Both the position numbers and the translations under genes were made by a program. Shown here one piece after another: positions 42,985 through 52,543 of a stretch of DNA of 64,000 nt. Source of the DNA: Aphis gossypii (lineage: Eukaryota > Arthropoda > Insecta > Hemiptera > Aphididae). The stretch is from positions 51,498,351 through 51,562,350 of the forward strand of contig NC_065533.1 of the NCBI RefSeq assembly GCF_020184175.1, written 5' to 3'. Position 1 is the first letter of the stretch. Each line of letters opens with the position of its first letter. Below the pieces are notes generated by a model. It did no database searches. It was not told the DNA's origin and saw nothing but the letters and a program-made list of their open reading frames with translations.

Positions 42985-44134
42985 ATGGAAATTAACATAG
43001 ACACATTAATCAATGAAGTTGAAAAAAGGCCTGCCATATGGGATATGTCAAGCCATGATTACTCAAACCGAACACTGAAGAGAAGATGTTGGGAAGAGTT
43101 GGTGCTTATTTTTTGTAGCACAGAGGATTCGGAAGAGAAGAAAAAAAGTTTAGGTAGGTACTTAATTAATCTATATTTTATTATAACAATGTTGAATTAA
43201 AATTTACAAAAATAGAAAAATATTTAAATCATTTTATCTTGCCATTCTAATTTACCATCATTTATAAAATGATTTGTAAACTGTTTTCGAATGGTATCAG
43301 CATCACGTACATTACGACCAGTATAGGTTGGATTAAGATTTGATAATGGTGCTTCATAAAGCGTATCTTCGTATTTGAAACCGTCTCTCACTCTGACATA
43401 GTTATGTAAGGCACATATAGCTTTAACAATATTTTCTGCAAACTCGATCTTAACATCTAGTGGTCTGTGCAATATTCGCGAGGTCTGCATATTTATACTA
43501 TGGAAGATTACAATTTCTACAGCCTACTATAAAAAAAAATTTGACTGAGAGTAATTTTGAGACTGCAGAAGTTGGTGATGATGAAGACGTAGAATCAGCC
43601 ACTGAAAATTTTATTGAAGAAGACAGTCCCAGTGCTTCAAACAAGGAAGGTATTTTCAAAACTCCTCCTAACCACCAACGAAAAAAAATAAAACTTCATC
43701 CTGCTGATGAACACTTCGCAAATATAATCGAAAAAAGTTTAAATCAAAGGAATGTCGCAGATAAAAAAGAAGACGATGAAGATAAATTGTTTTGTTTGTC
43801 TTTAGTTAAGGAAATTAAAAAAGTACCCGAAACTATGTGTTTAAAAACTAAAATTGAAATTTATAACCTAATTCTTAAAAATCAGTCAGTTTCAACTCAA
43901 TCTCACCCTCTAAATACTACAAATATCTCTCAATCTAACCATTTAGCTACAGCATACAGTCAACAATATACACCACGATTTACATATTCACAATACGATC
44001 ATCCAAATTACACAACTGCAGTTCCGTATGGTACGCCTCATCAAATGTACACTCAAATGAACCAAAATAATATAGTACCATCACCTGCCAGTGACATTTC
44101 TCAAAAGTCGTCAGATCTTGATATATTTGGATGA
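42985..44134 (+). pseudogene. MADF/BESS-domain protein of the Harbinger element (interrupted)
   Basis: The first exon, ATG at 42,985 to a good donor (AG|GTAGGT) near 43,153, encodes the start of a MADF domain: an acidic N-terminal helix, then LINEVEKRPAIWD, then RRCWEELV. MADF is a Myb/SANT-like DNA-binding domain (established). The rest resumes at about 43,496 with YYGRLQFLQP, the usual end of MADF. An acidic, serine-rich linker follows, then a BESS motif (about 43,788-43,890, LFCLSLVKEIKKVP...KIEIYNLIL) and a Q/N/Y-rich tail ending in a stop at 44,134. The middle of MADF is missing, and the transposase C-terminus occupies the gap on the other strand. In intact elements this protein likely helps the transposase bind the ends. 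Codons in the tail remain open, so decay is recent or the tail is conserved. Confidence 0.8.
43224..43493 (-). pseudogene. Harbinger transposase, C-terminal fragment
   Basis: About 88 residues: LHRPLDV, then an ENIVKAICALHNYVR motif, then ADTIRKQFTNHFINDGKLEWQ and a stop. The ALHN(Y/F) segment after the last catalytic acidic residue, and the ending with a short F-x-x-YF-x-x-x-G-x-x-x-WQ-like pattern, are typical of PIF/Harbinger transposases (established). Reading upstream on the minus strand, homology stops at about 43,493, exactly where MADF sequence begins on the plus strand, so that point is a deletion or rearrangement junction. The fragment lies in what would be the intron after MADF exon 1. 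Confidence 0.8.
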
Positions 44135-44398
44135 AAATATAATTTAAAAAATATATAAAGTGATTCTATTTATATAAGTACTTCTTTTTAATTTTGTTAA
44201 ACGTTAAAGGTTGATTTTTTTATTTTGTTTTAAATTTTAACATTAAAATGTTTTTTCTTTCATATGGTGATATTAAAATTTACTTTGTTTTATAATAAAA
44301 GTAGTATAAAAATATATTTCAGTAAATAATAATTTAAGCAAAATTTTTGTTTAATTTCCTTTAATTATTATTAGTTATAATAATTTACACAGACTTAC

Positions 44399-44697
44399 CT
44401 TAAAGTGACGATAAGTTTTTCGTTTGGTGATATGCAATATCTTATTGCATTTTCATCAGCTTCTAGATCATCTTTAATTATGTCTAATAGATCATCAAAT
44501 GATTTAATAGACATTCTAAAATAATTAAAAAATTTGTCATCGTGTTCTCAAAGTTTTGGATATAAGGTAATATAAAGACTAAAAGAAAGTCTTGTTTTTA
44601 AAATTGGATGAACCCAATATTTTCTTTCCCTTTTTTGTCTTTGTCTTCTTATCCTTCGGTGGACAACCCATAAACACACAGCATCTACTACGTCCAT
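44399..44697 (-). pseudogene. Harbinger transposase, N-terminal exon
   Basis: The minus-strand reading from ATG at 44,697 gives an arginine-rich start, then KYWVHPILKTRL, then NYFRMSIKSFDDLLDII and ISPNEKLIVTLR, ending at a strong donor (AG|GTAAGT) at 44,399/44,398. The WVHP...FRMS...F..LL...I...ISP.E.L..TLR pattern is the classic N-terminal part of PIF/Harbinger transposases (established). One TGA stop interrupts it near residue 51 (after YPKL). The C-terminal fragment lies about 900 bp away on the same strand, with the MADF/BESS tail between them on the opposite strand. The DDE core is absent. Confidence 0.8.
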
Positions 44698-44865
44698 TCT
44701 CGATGGATGTCTGAACTGTACTAAAATATTATTTACTTTGATATCTATTATTTATTACTTACACTGCTTTATTCAACGCGCGTAAAACGCAGCTATCTGA
44801 ACGGTCATACGCGCGTTTTGCGGCGGGCTAACGCGCGTGTACGCGCGTCCATGTGAACCTAGCCG

Positions 44866-45513
44866 TACGTCTAAAATAAAATAAGACACCTGCTCCGCAA
44901 TGTACTTACCTACTCTTTTATGTAAAAAAACAAAATAAAACTAATCAACACAAACGAAAAACGAAACGAAACTTACTGATACAAATAAAACACAAAAAGA
45001 AACGATGTAAAAAAAAAAAATTAAATGTAATGACACAAACAAAATAATATTGCACTGCTCTGTTGAAATCTCTGTTGTAAATGTGAATATATATTATACA
45101 CGGATATAATATAAAGTTTGAAAAATATTACCTAGTATGGGTATTGGTTTATTATGTCAACAGCATGTATTTTATCGTTTAAATTTGTATTATTAAAAGT
45201 TATGATACTAATACGAATGTTCGGTATGCATTAAATTAATAACAAAAAGTATTTACAAATTTTATTGGACTAAATATATTCCTAAAACACGCTCTGTGAA
45301 ATCCTCTCTAATTTAAAAAAAACTCCACGACGATTAAATTAGTTTCAAAGCCAACCCGATTTTCACTTTTGCTTGTTTTAGGGTTTATATACAATATTAT
45401 CATAGTATCATTTAATAACAATCTATAGTCACTAAAATCTCATAAAAATATATTATACACAAAGATAAAAAACCTACACTTTTAATAATATCAAATAGCA
45501 CTAAATCACACGT
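44866..45513. other. Non-coding flank between Harbinger and tRNA-Gly
   Basis: No gene recognised. It is AT-rich. The last roughly 50 bp before the tRNA (from about 45,465) belong to the inverted duplication shared with 46,903-46,965. Confidence 0.5.
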
Positions 45514-45585
45514 GCGATGGTGGTGTAATGGTCAGCATAGTTGCCTTCCAAGCAGTTGATCCGGGTTCGATTCCCGGCCATCGCA
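45514..45585 (+). tRNA. tRNA-Gly (anticodon TCC)
   Basis: The 72-nt gene folds into a cloverleaf. The acceptor GCGATGG pairs with CCATCGC (45,578-45,584), followed by discriminator A. The D arm holds the A box (TGGTGTAATGG), the anticodon loop CTTCCAA gives TCC, and the T arm CCGGG-TTCGATT-CCCGG contains the B box GGTTCGATTCC. The sequence is nearly identical in layout to animal tRNA-Gly(TCC), which reads GGA/GGG codons. There is no intron. A T-run terminator is not immediate: ATAATATTATTTTG follows, with the first TTTT about 12 bp downstream. Confidence 0.95.
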
Positions 45586-46845
45586 AATAATATTATTTTG
45601 CTCCCATTTCTTATGAAATTTAAACTTATAGCATTTAATTTTTTATTATTTATTTATTTATTTTTTTAGTTTAATATATGCAATAATCCCTTAGTAATAA
45701 GTTAATGGCGATGAAACATTTTTAATGAATTAAAAAAAAATAATAATAATGACTTTGAAAATTAATAGTTTATTTGAATATAATAATTAATAAACCACAA
45801 CAAAAACATATCTTTATTAGGATGGACATTAAAAGCTTAACCACAATAAATTATGAGCACCTATAAATATATATTTTTGTGATTGATAATAATACAAAAC
45901 CCTTCTAAATATATATATTTAATATTTATAAGGTTGACATAAATGATATAATAATAATATTGTAGAAGTATAACACTAGTTTTAAATCAAAGTATAATAT
46001 AAATATTAAAATATATAATGTTTATTTATTGTATTAATAGTATGCAGTATATTATGTTTAAAACAATCAAATTAATTAATTAATAAATATGCATTATATG
46101 AATGTTGCAACTTACAAATTATAGCAATGATACCTAATATTATTATAATTTTTAATAATAATATATTATATAGGTACTATATTGTCTATTAGGTACACCA
46201 TATTATTTTAGTTTAATATAGAACTCAATACGCAATATCTTCCTGTAAATATTGTATAGAACAAAACAAAAAAATGAATAAAAAATGTCATTGTGTATGT
46301 AATATAACTAATAATATGTATTATAATAATATTAACAATAATGTATGAAAAACAATACTTCGAAAAAAATAAACCAAACTACGACCTACTGTAATTTCAA
46401 AACTAAAATAATCATAAAAGCATACCATGAAATAATAGTATAATAGTAGGTATTTATGTATTTATTATATATATTATTGATACATCGACGAGTTCGTATA
46501 ATAAGGGGCTGTACAACACAACATAAAAAGTTCATCTGAAAAATCAGTTGTTGCTTGTACGCCATAAAAGCTCCAACATTGAACATTTTTTTTTCATTTG
46601 AGATTTTTATATAAGTATTTGTGTTAAAAAAAAAAACCTTTTAAAGTACTAATTACAGTTATTTTGTTCATTTATGATCAAACAACTCTTGATAGAGAAA
46701 TACTCACTAAAAATTGTTCGCCGCCATTAATTCATAATTAAGAGATTTTATTATATAAATTAAACTAAAAAAAAAATAAATAATTAATTAATAATTAAAT
46801 GCTATAAATTTAAATTTCACAAGGGATGGAAGCAAAAAAAGTTGC
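45586..46845. other. Non-coding, AT-rich spacer between tRNA copies
   Basis: No gene seen. The first roughly 150 bp (to about 45,740) and the last roughly 150 bp (from about 46,690) are inverted copies of each other and belong to the duplicated tRNA locus. The open frame at 46,386-46,586 has no recognisable domain. Confidence 0.5.
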
Positions 46846-46902
46846 TGCGATGGCCAGGAATTGAATCCGGATCAACATTGCTCACCATTACACCACCATC
46901 GC
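46846..46902 (-). pseudogene. tRNA-Gly pseudogene lacking the anticodon arm
   Basis: The minus strand reads GCGATGGTGGTGTAATGGTGAGCA and then jumps to GTTGATCCGGATTCAATTCC...GGCCATCGCA. The acceptor and most of the D and T arms match the functional gene at 45,514, but 15 nt covering the anticodon stem and loop are missing. Two substitutions break the T stem and B box (GGATTCAATTCC). Flanking DNA on both sides also matches in inverted orientation, so this is a segmental duplicate, not a tRNA-derived SINE. Confidence 0.9.
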
Positions 46903-47079
46903 ATGTATAGCATTAAGCTATTTGATGTTATTAGAAGTGTAGGGTTATTATTTTTGTATACAATATTATTGTATTAATAGTATTAGTGTTACACAAAGAC
47001 CAGCAGAATTATTGAAAATATAAAGCATTCATAACATAGTATATTATAGTGTACGGCTATGAACAAAAATAAGTTGAAA

Positions 47080-47421
47080 CTAGTGATGGGCACTACCGAA
47101 TAGTTTACACTATCGAATATCTATTCGAATGTTTTTTACATAACCGAATAATAGTTTTTAAATAAAAACTATCGAATAGGTTGATAAACTATCGAATAGT
47201 TCGGAAGACTATTCGAATAGCACTATCGAATAGGTTGATAAACTATCGAATAGTTCGGAAGACTATTCGAACTATTCGAATAGTTTTAAAACTATCGAAT
47301 ATATCGTGACTATTCGAATGTTTTAACTATTCGAATAGTTTTGGAATGACTATCGAATAGTTCGAATAGTGAACTACTATCGAATAGTTCGATAGTGACT
47401 ATTCGATAGTGCAAATCACTA
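47080..47421. mobile_element. hAT-type MITE built of palindromic units
   Basis: The 342-bp element has 13-bp near-perfect inverted ends: TAGTGATGGGCAC at 47,080-47,092, and TAGTGATTTGCAC read inward from 47,421. It is flanked by an exact 8-bp direct repeat GTTGAAAC (47,072-47,079 and 47,422-47,429), the target-site signature of hAT elements (established). The interior is almost entirely ACTATCGAATAG/ACTATTCGAATAGT variants in both orientations, including a 54-bp tandem duplication (47,168-47,221 and 47,222 onward). It codes for no protein. Confidence 0.85.
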
Positions 47422-47429
47422 GTTGAAAC

Positions 47430-50400
47430 TCCTGTTTATCTTAAAGGTATTAATTATAGAACGTGCAATATAGGTACATAGGAGAATATTTAATTATAAT
47501 ATTATAATATATTTCTTCATCAAATTCACATAATACATCTTAAGGAAATCTATAATTAAGTTTATTTTCATCGTTTTCCTTGCAATTTATATATATATAG
47601 ATTATCTATTTAAACAATAAACATCTTCACACTTTTTTATATTAAAATAGTATTAATTTAAAAGTTAATAACAATTTAAATAATATAAAATATACCTAAT
47701 GAAAATTACATAGATACAAATAAATTGGTATTAATTTTATTTATGGGTGAGTGGATAGCTTCAAAATATTTTCAATTAGGTATCAAAAAAAAATTTATGA
47801 CACTGCCCATCGGAAACATACCAAAATATTCTCATCGTTTCTTAATTTGAAACGTCATTCCGAAATTAATACAGTTTAACTTGGTATTTTGATTTATATA
47901 AATTAAATCCAACATTTTTTTGATTATTCTATTTGGCGTTTACAAATTATGTGGAATAGATTGTTGTTTAAACTATATTTGTTATTATTATTTAATTAAT
48001 TAATTATTAAATTAGTTTATAATCATTTATGTCAATTTATAAATTAATATTTTAAATTTAGTGTACCTATTAATTTTTAATCAATAAATTGGTTACATTT
48101 ATAAAATATATAAATATAATGGAATATTTTAAAAGTTAAATTTCAAATTAATCTAGAAAATATAAACACTTATATTTTATTATTTATAATAACATGATTT
48201 TTAAAAGTTTAAAACTAATTTATAGAATTATATAAATAAACATTTAACTTGAGTCCTTTAGTCATTGATTTCTGAATAACAACAATAAAAAAATCCCTTT
48301 ACTATCTATTTCACAAAATTCTAAGATTTAAAATGAATAAAATTATCAAGTTTTAAAGTTTGGAGAAATAAAAACCTTAAACAGTAGATACCTACAATAG
48401 ACATTGAAAAATAAAAACACATATTTTTTCTTCATAATCTGTTACAATAATGTTTGTACAATTTATTCAAAGGAATCTGAACGCATAGAGTGTGAATGTG
48501 TTTTATTATATTTAAAATTGGTGTATAGTGTCCTCTTAATAAACTGCAAATATTCAAATAAAAATTAATTAATTAATTTTTTTTTATATAAATTTGTATT
48601 AATTAATATTGTATACTTACGATTACTACCAACTAATTAAGTTTTCATATGTATTTTTTTTTCTAATGACAATTAAAATTATAAAGAATAAATAAAGTGT
48701 ACAATGTTTTATGGGCAATTTGGTGTGACTAGCATATTACTTAGAATATTTAAAACAAAGAAGGAATTTCAATAGTATAGTAAATAATAACTATAATACA
48801 TCAAAATTAATTATTAATAAATCATAATTTTTAAATATTAACTCATTTATTTAATAATAGTATTTAAATAATATTGTATCAACATTTTAAAATCGTAATA
48901 ATATTTTTCAATTCATAGTATCAAGATAAAAATTTTTTTTTTCTGCAGGGAAGTAACTTAACAAAAGTTACTGGTTACAGACTAAAGCAACAACATGTAT
49001 TATTTTATAAGTAATTTGATAATTTAATTACATTTGATTATAAAAAATGTATATTTAATATGATTTGATATATTGTAATAACATTTCTAAATTATTCATT
49101 TACTATAATTTTTTAAACATATTTTTTAAAACTAATCAGTAATCGATAATATGCAAATACATTATATTGATTAAAACTACAATTGTCTGGCAATAAAATG
49201 TTGGTAATGACTAATGTCTATTTGATATAAATATTCTACTTTTAGTAAGTATAGTAATTTTAAATTATTAGTTTGGAAAATGCATTGTAATATTTAAATT
49301 TGCTATTTGTTATTGATTATAATAATATTACTAAATGTAAGTATAGAAGAATGATGTATTGATGTATATAATTTGTTAGAATTTATTGTATTTTTTTAGT
49401 CCTTCATTAAATTATTATAGTTTTAAATTTTCAACCAAACATATTAATATATAAATATTTACACTGCATATTTCACATTTAATTACCGAATATAAATGTG
49501 ATTGGTTTATATTAATCAATAATCATATATTTAAAATCAAAGTATAAAATATATAGTTAGTGTTGTAATAGTATTTATAGTATAAAATACTATAAATTAA
49601 ATTTCAAATAAATCTAGAAAATATAAACGCCCATATTTTATTGTTTATGATAACATGAATTTAAACAATTTTTAATTATTGTATAATTTCAAACCACTAT
49701 TATTTACCTGAGTGTTTTTCATAGTTAATATACAAAATATTAAGTTCCAAGTTACTTAGTTACACAATTATTTATATTTAGGTAAGCCAAGTAAGGTACT
49801 ATAATATATTTATAGCATGAATAGGTTTATTTGAAATATTGATTCTAAACATGACATCTTAAATCAAATGTTAATGCTTGGATAGTAATCATCTAGTTTT
49901 AAAATAATACACAGTTAACTCGAATCTTTTAGTCATTGACTTCTGAATAACAACAATAAAAAGCCTTTAACCATATATTTCACAAAATATCAAGATTTAA
50001 AATGAATTAAATTAGAAACATTAGTTCAGAAAATAAAAGTGCATAGAAATAAAACTCAAAACAATAGATTCAATACAAAATAAAAACACCAATTAAAATA
50101 TAAATATATTTATATACATATTATACTATGCAATTAAATATATGTACCTATAATTTTCATTGGGTTATTTAACTTTATTTTGAATTCCTACAGGTATGAT
50201 TATGTCCTAGAGCTCATATACTTACTGCTTGTTTTACTAATACAAAGTATATTTTTAAATGAATATATTATTGACTATTGTACAAAGAAAATATAATAAA
50301 TTAATTACTTCTTGTGGAATGAACTAATAACTATTAATATTAATATCTATTTTTAATTTATTATGGTACAATAAATAAACAACACTTTAATGTAATAACT

Positions 50401-50574
50401 GTTTATTTTGTATGTAATTTTTATAAATTAAATGTAATTATTAATTAATGGTATTATATTATTAAATTAGATAGTAATAATAATATTAACTAAAGAAAAA
50501 AGTACTGTTTCTATTTTTAACACATATTAACTGATGGAATATTTAATGATATTTTTTTCGAGTACAATATGATA
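47430..50574. other. Non-coding, AT-rich, with a diverged direct duplication
   Basis: No gene or RNA seen. Two segments resemble each other: 48,111-48,420 and 49,570-50,090 share ATCTAGAAAATATAAAC, then TAGTCATTGA(T/C)TTCTGAATAACAACAATAAAA, then CACAAAAT(A/T)..AAGATTTAAAATGAAT. A possible poly(A) signal for the Kunitz gene (AATAAA on the minus strand) is at 50,402-50,407. Confidence 0.55.
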
Positions 50575-52298
50575 TTACTTGTAGCGTTTTCCTTCTTCAG
50601 TTATATGGTACGGTAGGAAATAGATGTAGCTAAATGCATCGCGTGGGTACCCTGGATCAGTAAGTTTTTTACGGACTACAACTTGGACAATACCCCCCAA
50701 GTCATTCACAGGTCCATTAAACGGTAACAACCCTTTATCAGGTACTTTGGCACAGCAATTTTGGTTTCTGCCGCATGGTTTGTTGGCGGGGGGCCTATGG
50801 TTATACATTTTGCATATTTCATTGGACATGCAAATTCCCTGTGCACCGTTTGCCATGACGCAACTTTCAGCTATAAAAAAAAACGAAATTCTGTACATTA
50901 ATATTGTAATTGTATAAAATCTTGTAGATCATATCAATTGATCTGTGGTCAGGCGTTGAATGTCTACACATCAATGCATTTTAATTTGTGAAGGTTTCAC
51001 TCTAGATTTTAAATACTAAATGGAACAATGAATATAGGTATTGATTTTACAATGGTGCTTGATTTTTTTTATATTTGTCGATAAAATTTGATCGCAGTGT
51101 AAAAATGCTTGAAAATGTAATACAAGATTCTTTATGAGTTCATATGTTAATACAAAATATCAAATAACCACAATAATAAACTTTAAGCATTTCAATTTAG
51201 AATTTCGGTAAAAAAATCTTAAAATTATTAAAATTACTCTAAAGCTTGAAGTTCATAAAAACTTTCTTTTAAAATCTAAAATTTAAACGTTTAACAGGAG
51301 GGTAATTAAAAATTTTTTAACGTTTAATGTTAAAAAAAATTCCACCGGAAAAACAAACTAGTATTAAAGTATTGATTATAACAAAATTATGAAATATTGT
51401 AAAATGTCCAGAAGTTGAATAAATTTTATTGTTATAGAAGTTATAGACTATAGTTATGTTTTGCACTGATAAAATAACAGACTAAAGGAGTTAACTGTTA
51501 AGTAAATGAGTAGGTAATAAATATTTTGGTTAACTATGTCCCTAAAAATTAACATTGTGTAACTTACCGCATAAATCTTCGCACATTTCTCTGGCCTCGG
51601 GCAGTTCATAGTTTTCTTTGCATGTGTGCCATCCATTCGGCGTGTACAAAGGTCTGCATATTTTTAACTCCGTGTGGTAGTACCATCCGGTATATTTCCA
51701 GCCATCAATATAATATTCCGAAGCATTGCAATTTTCAGTAACTGGTCGGTGACATCTGTCATCTAAAGAAAACATAAATTAAATTTAATAATATAGTTCT
51801 ACAGTGCGTAATTGGAAGTAAAGTTTAAATAAGTTAATATGTAAAATTTTAAATAATATCACTAAAAATCCATTCGATACTGAAAAATTTCGAATAAAAA
51901 TTAAACTTATCATCAGAATATAACTCAATTGTGTTATTATTCATACCTATTTATAATAAGTATAAATAGTAATCGTTCAAATTACGTTTAATTTGTCATC
52001 CGCTGACAGCGAATGATAATTAAACGGAAAAACTGTTAATTATAAAATTATTCTAAAAATTATGTTCTCCAAATTATAAATTAATTATTACTCATATATT
52101 CCTTCCATTAAAAAATATGTTGATTTTTGTGTATTAAATAATACTGTGTGTAGTATAAAGGTAGAATAATTAATTTATTAATTTAATCTTAAAATAAAAA
52201 ATAAATAATTATTACGATATACCTTTGGCTTGGGTGTCAGTGATGATGAAGATCATCATCCCTACAACATCTAGAATGTATGGTTTGGCGGCGAACAT
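50575..52298 (-). CDS. Secreted Kunitz plus clip-like domain protein (3 exons)
   Basis: Exons are 52,298-52,223, 51,762-51,568 and 50,870-50,575. Both introns are phase 1 with GT/AG ends (donors AAAG|GTATAT and GCG|GTAAGT), giving 567 nt and 188 residues. Residues 1 to about 24 form a hydrophobic signal peptide (MFAAKPYILDVVGMMIFIIT), which is why I choose the ATG at 52,298 over the upstream in-frame one. Residues 29-90 form a Kunitz domain with six cysteines (29, 37, 61, 73, 86, 90). The end spacing C-x12-C-x3-C is canonical, but the loops between C2-C3 and C3-C4 are longer than usual, and Asn38, a possible N-glycosylation site (NAS), replaces the basic P1 residue, so trypsin inhibition is doubtful. 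Residues 94-130 follow the clip pattern C-x9-C-x5-C-x12-C-x5-C-C. No protease domain follows. It is likely extracellular (haemolymph or saliva); its function is unknown. Confidence 0.85.
51021..51350 (+). repeat. Relic of the 13,099 repeat family inside an intron
   Basis: Within intron 2 of the Kunitz gene, GGTATTGATTTTACAATGGTG (51,038 onward) and GTCGATAAAATTTGATC...AATGTAATACAAGATTCTTTATGAGTT match, in order, the start and middle of the element at 13,099-14,787 with an internal deletion. It is strongly diverged, so the insertion is old. Confidence 0.55.
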
Positions 52299-52535
52299 TG
52301 TTTGATTATTGCTTTTACTCAGTAAGAAATATTTGTTAGTGGAGATTAACGGATGTTTCAAGTGGTGCTGAAAGAATACACGTGACTGACTCTTACCATT
52401 CAAGAAGGGAAATTTCTTAAACAGCCTAACGTAATAGGGTGGGGGTGGCGCATATACTTGTGTGCGTATTTATTAGAGTACATGCATGTGGAATGTCTAA
52501 AGAATTCTGCTAATCGACCAAAGCATGCACTGTGC

Positions 52536-52543
52536 AATTTATA
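52536..52543 (-). promoter_or_regulatory. Candidate TATA box for the Kunitz gene
   Basis: The minus strand reads CTATAAATT here, about 240 bp upstream of the chosen ATG. Transcription would start near 52,505 and leave a leader of roughly 200 nt. It is inferred from position and consensus only. Confidence 0.35.

Larger units (their letters stand above)
41602..44865. mobile_element. PIF/Harbinger DNA transposon, internally rearranged
   Basis: The outer ends are perfect 30-bp inverted repeats: 41,602-41,631 starts CGGCTAGGTTCACATGG, and 44,836-44,865 is its exact reverse complement. TA flanks both sides, although Harbinger elements usually duplicate TWA. Inside lie a MADF/BESS gene on the plus strand and N-terminal and C-terminal parts of a Harbinger (DDE_Tnp_4-type) transposase on the minus strand. 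The two-gene content (transposase plus a DNA-binding partner) is characteristic of the superfamily (established). Extra copies of the inverted-end sequence occur at 42,199-42,216 and 42,261-42,283. The transposase core with the catalytic DDE residues is missing, so this copy cannot be autonomous. Confidence 0.85.

Noticed and set aside
46846..46902. tRNA-derived SINE
   Set aside because: Flanks on both sides match the functional tRNA locus in inverted orientation and there is no SINE tail or target duplication, so segmental duplication explains it better.
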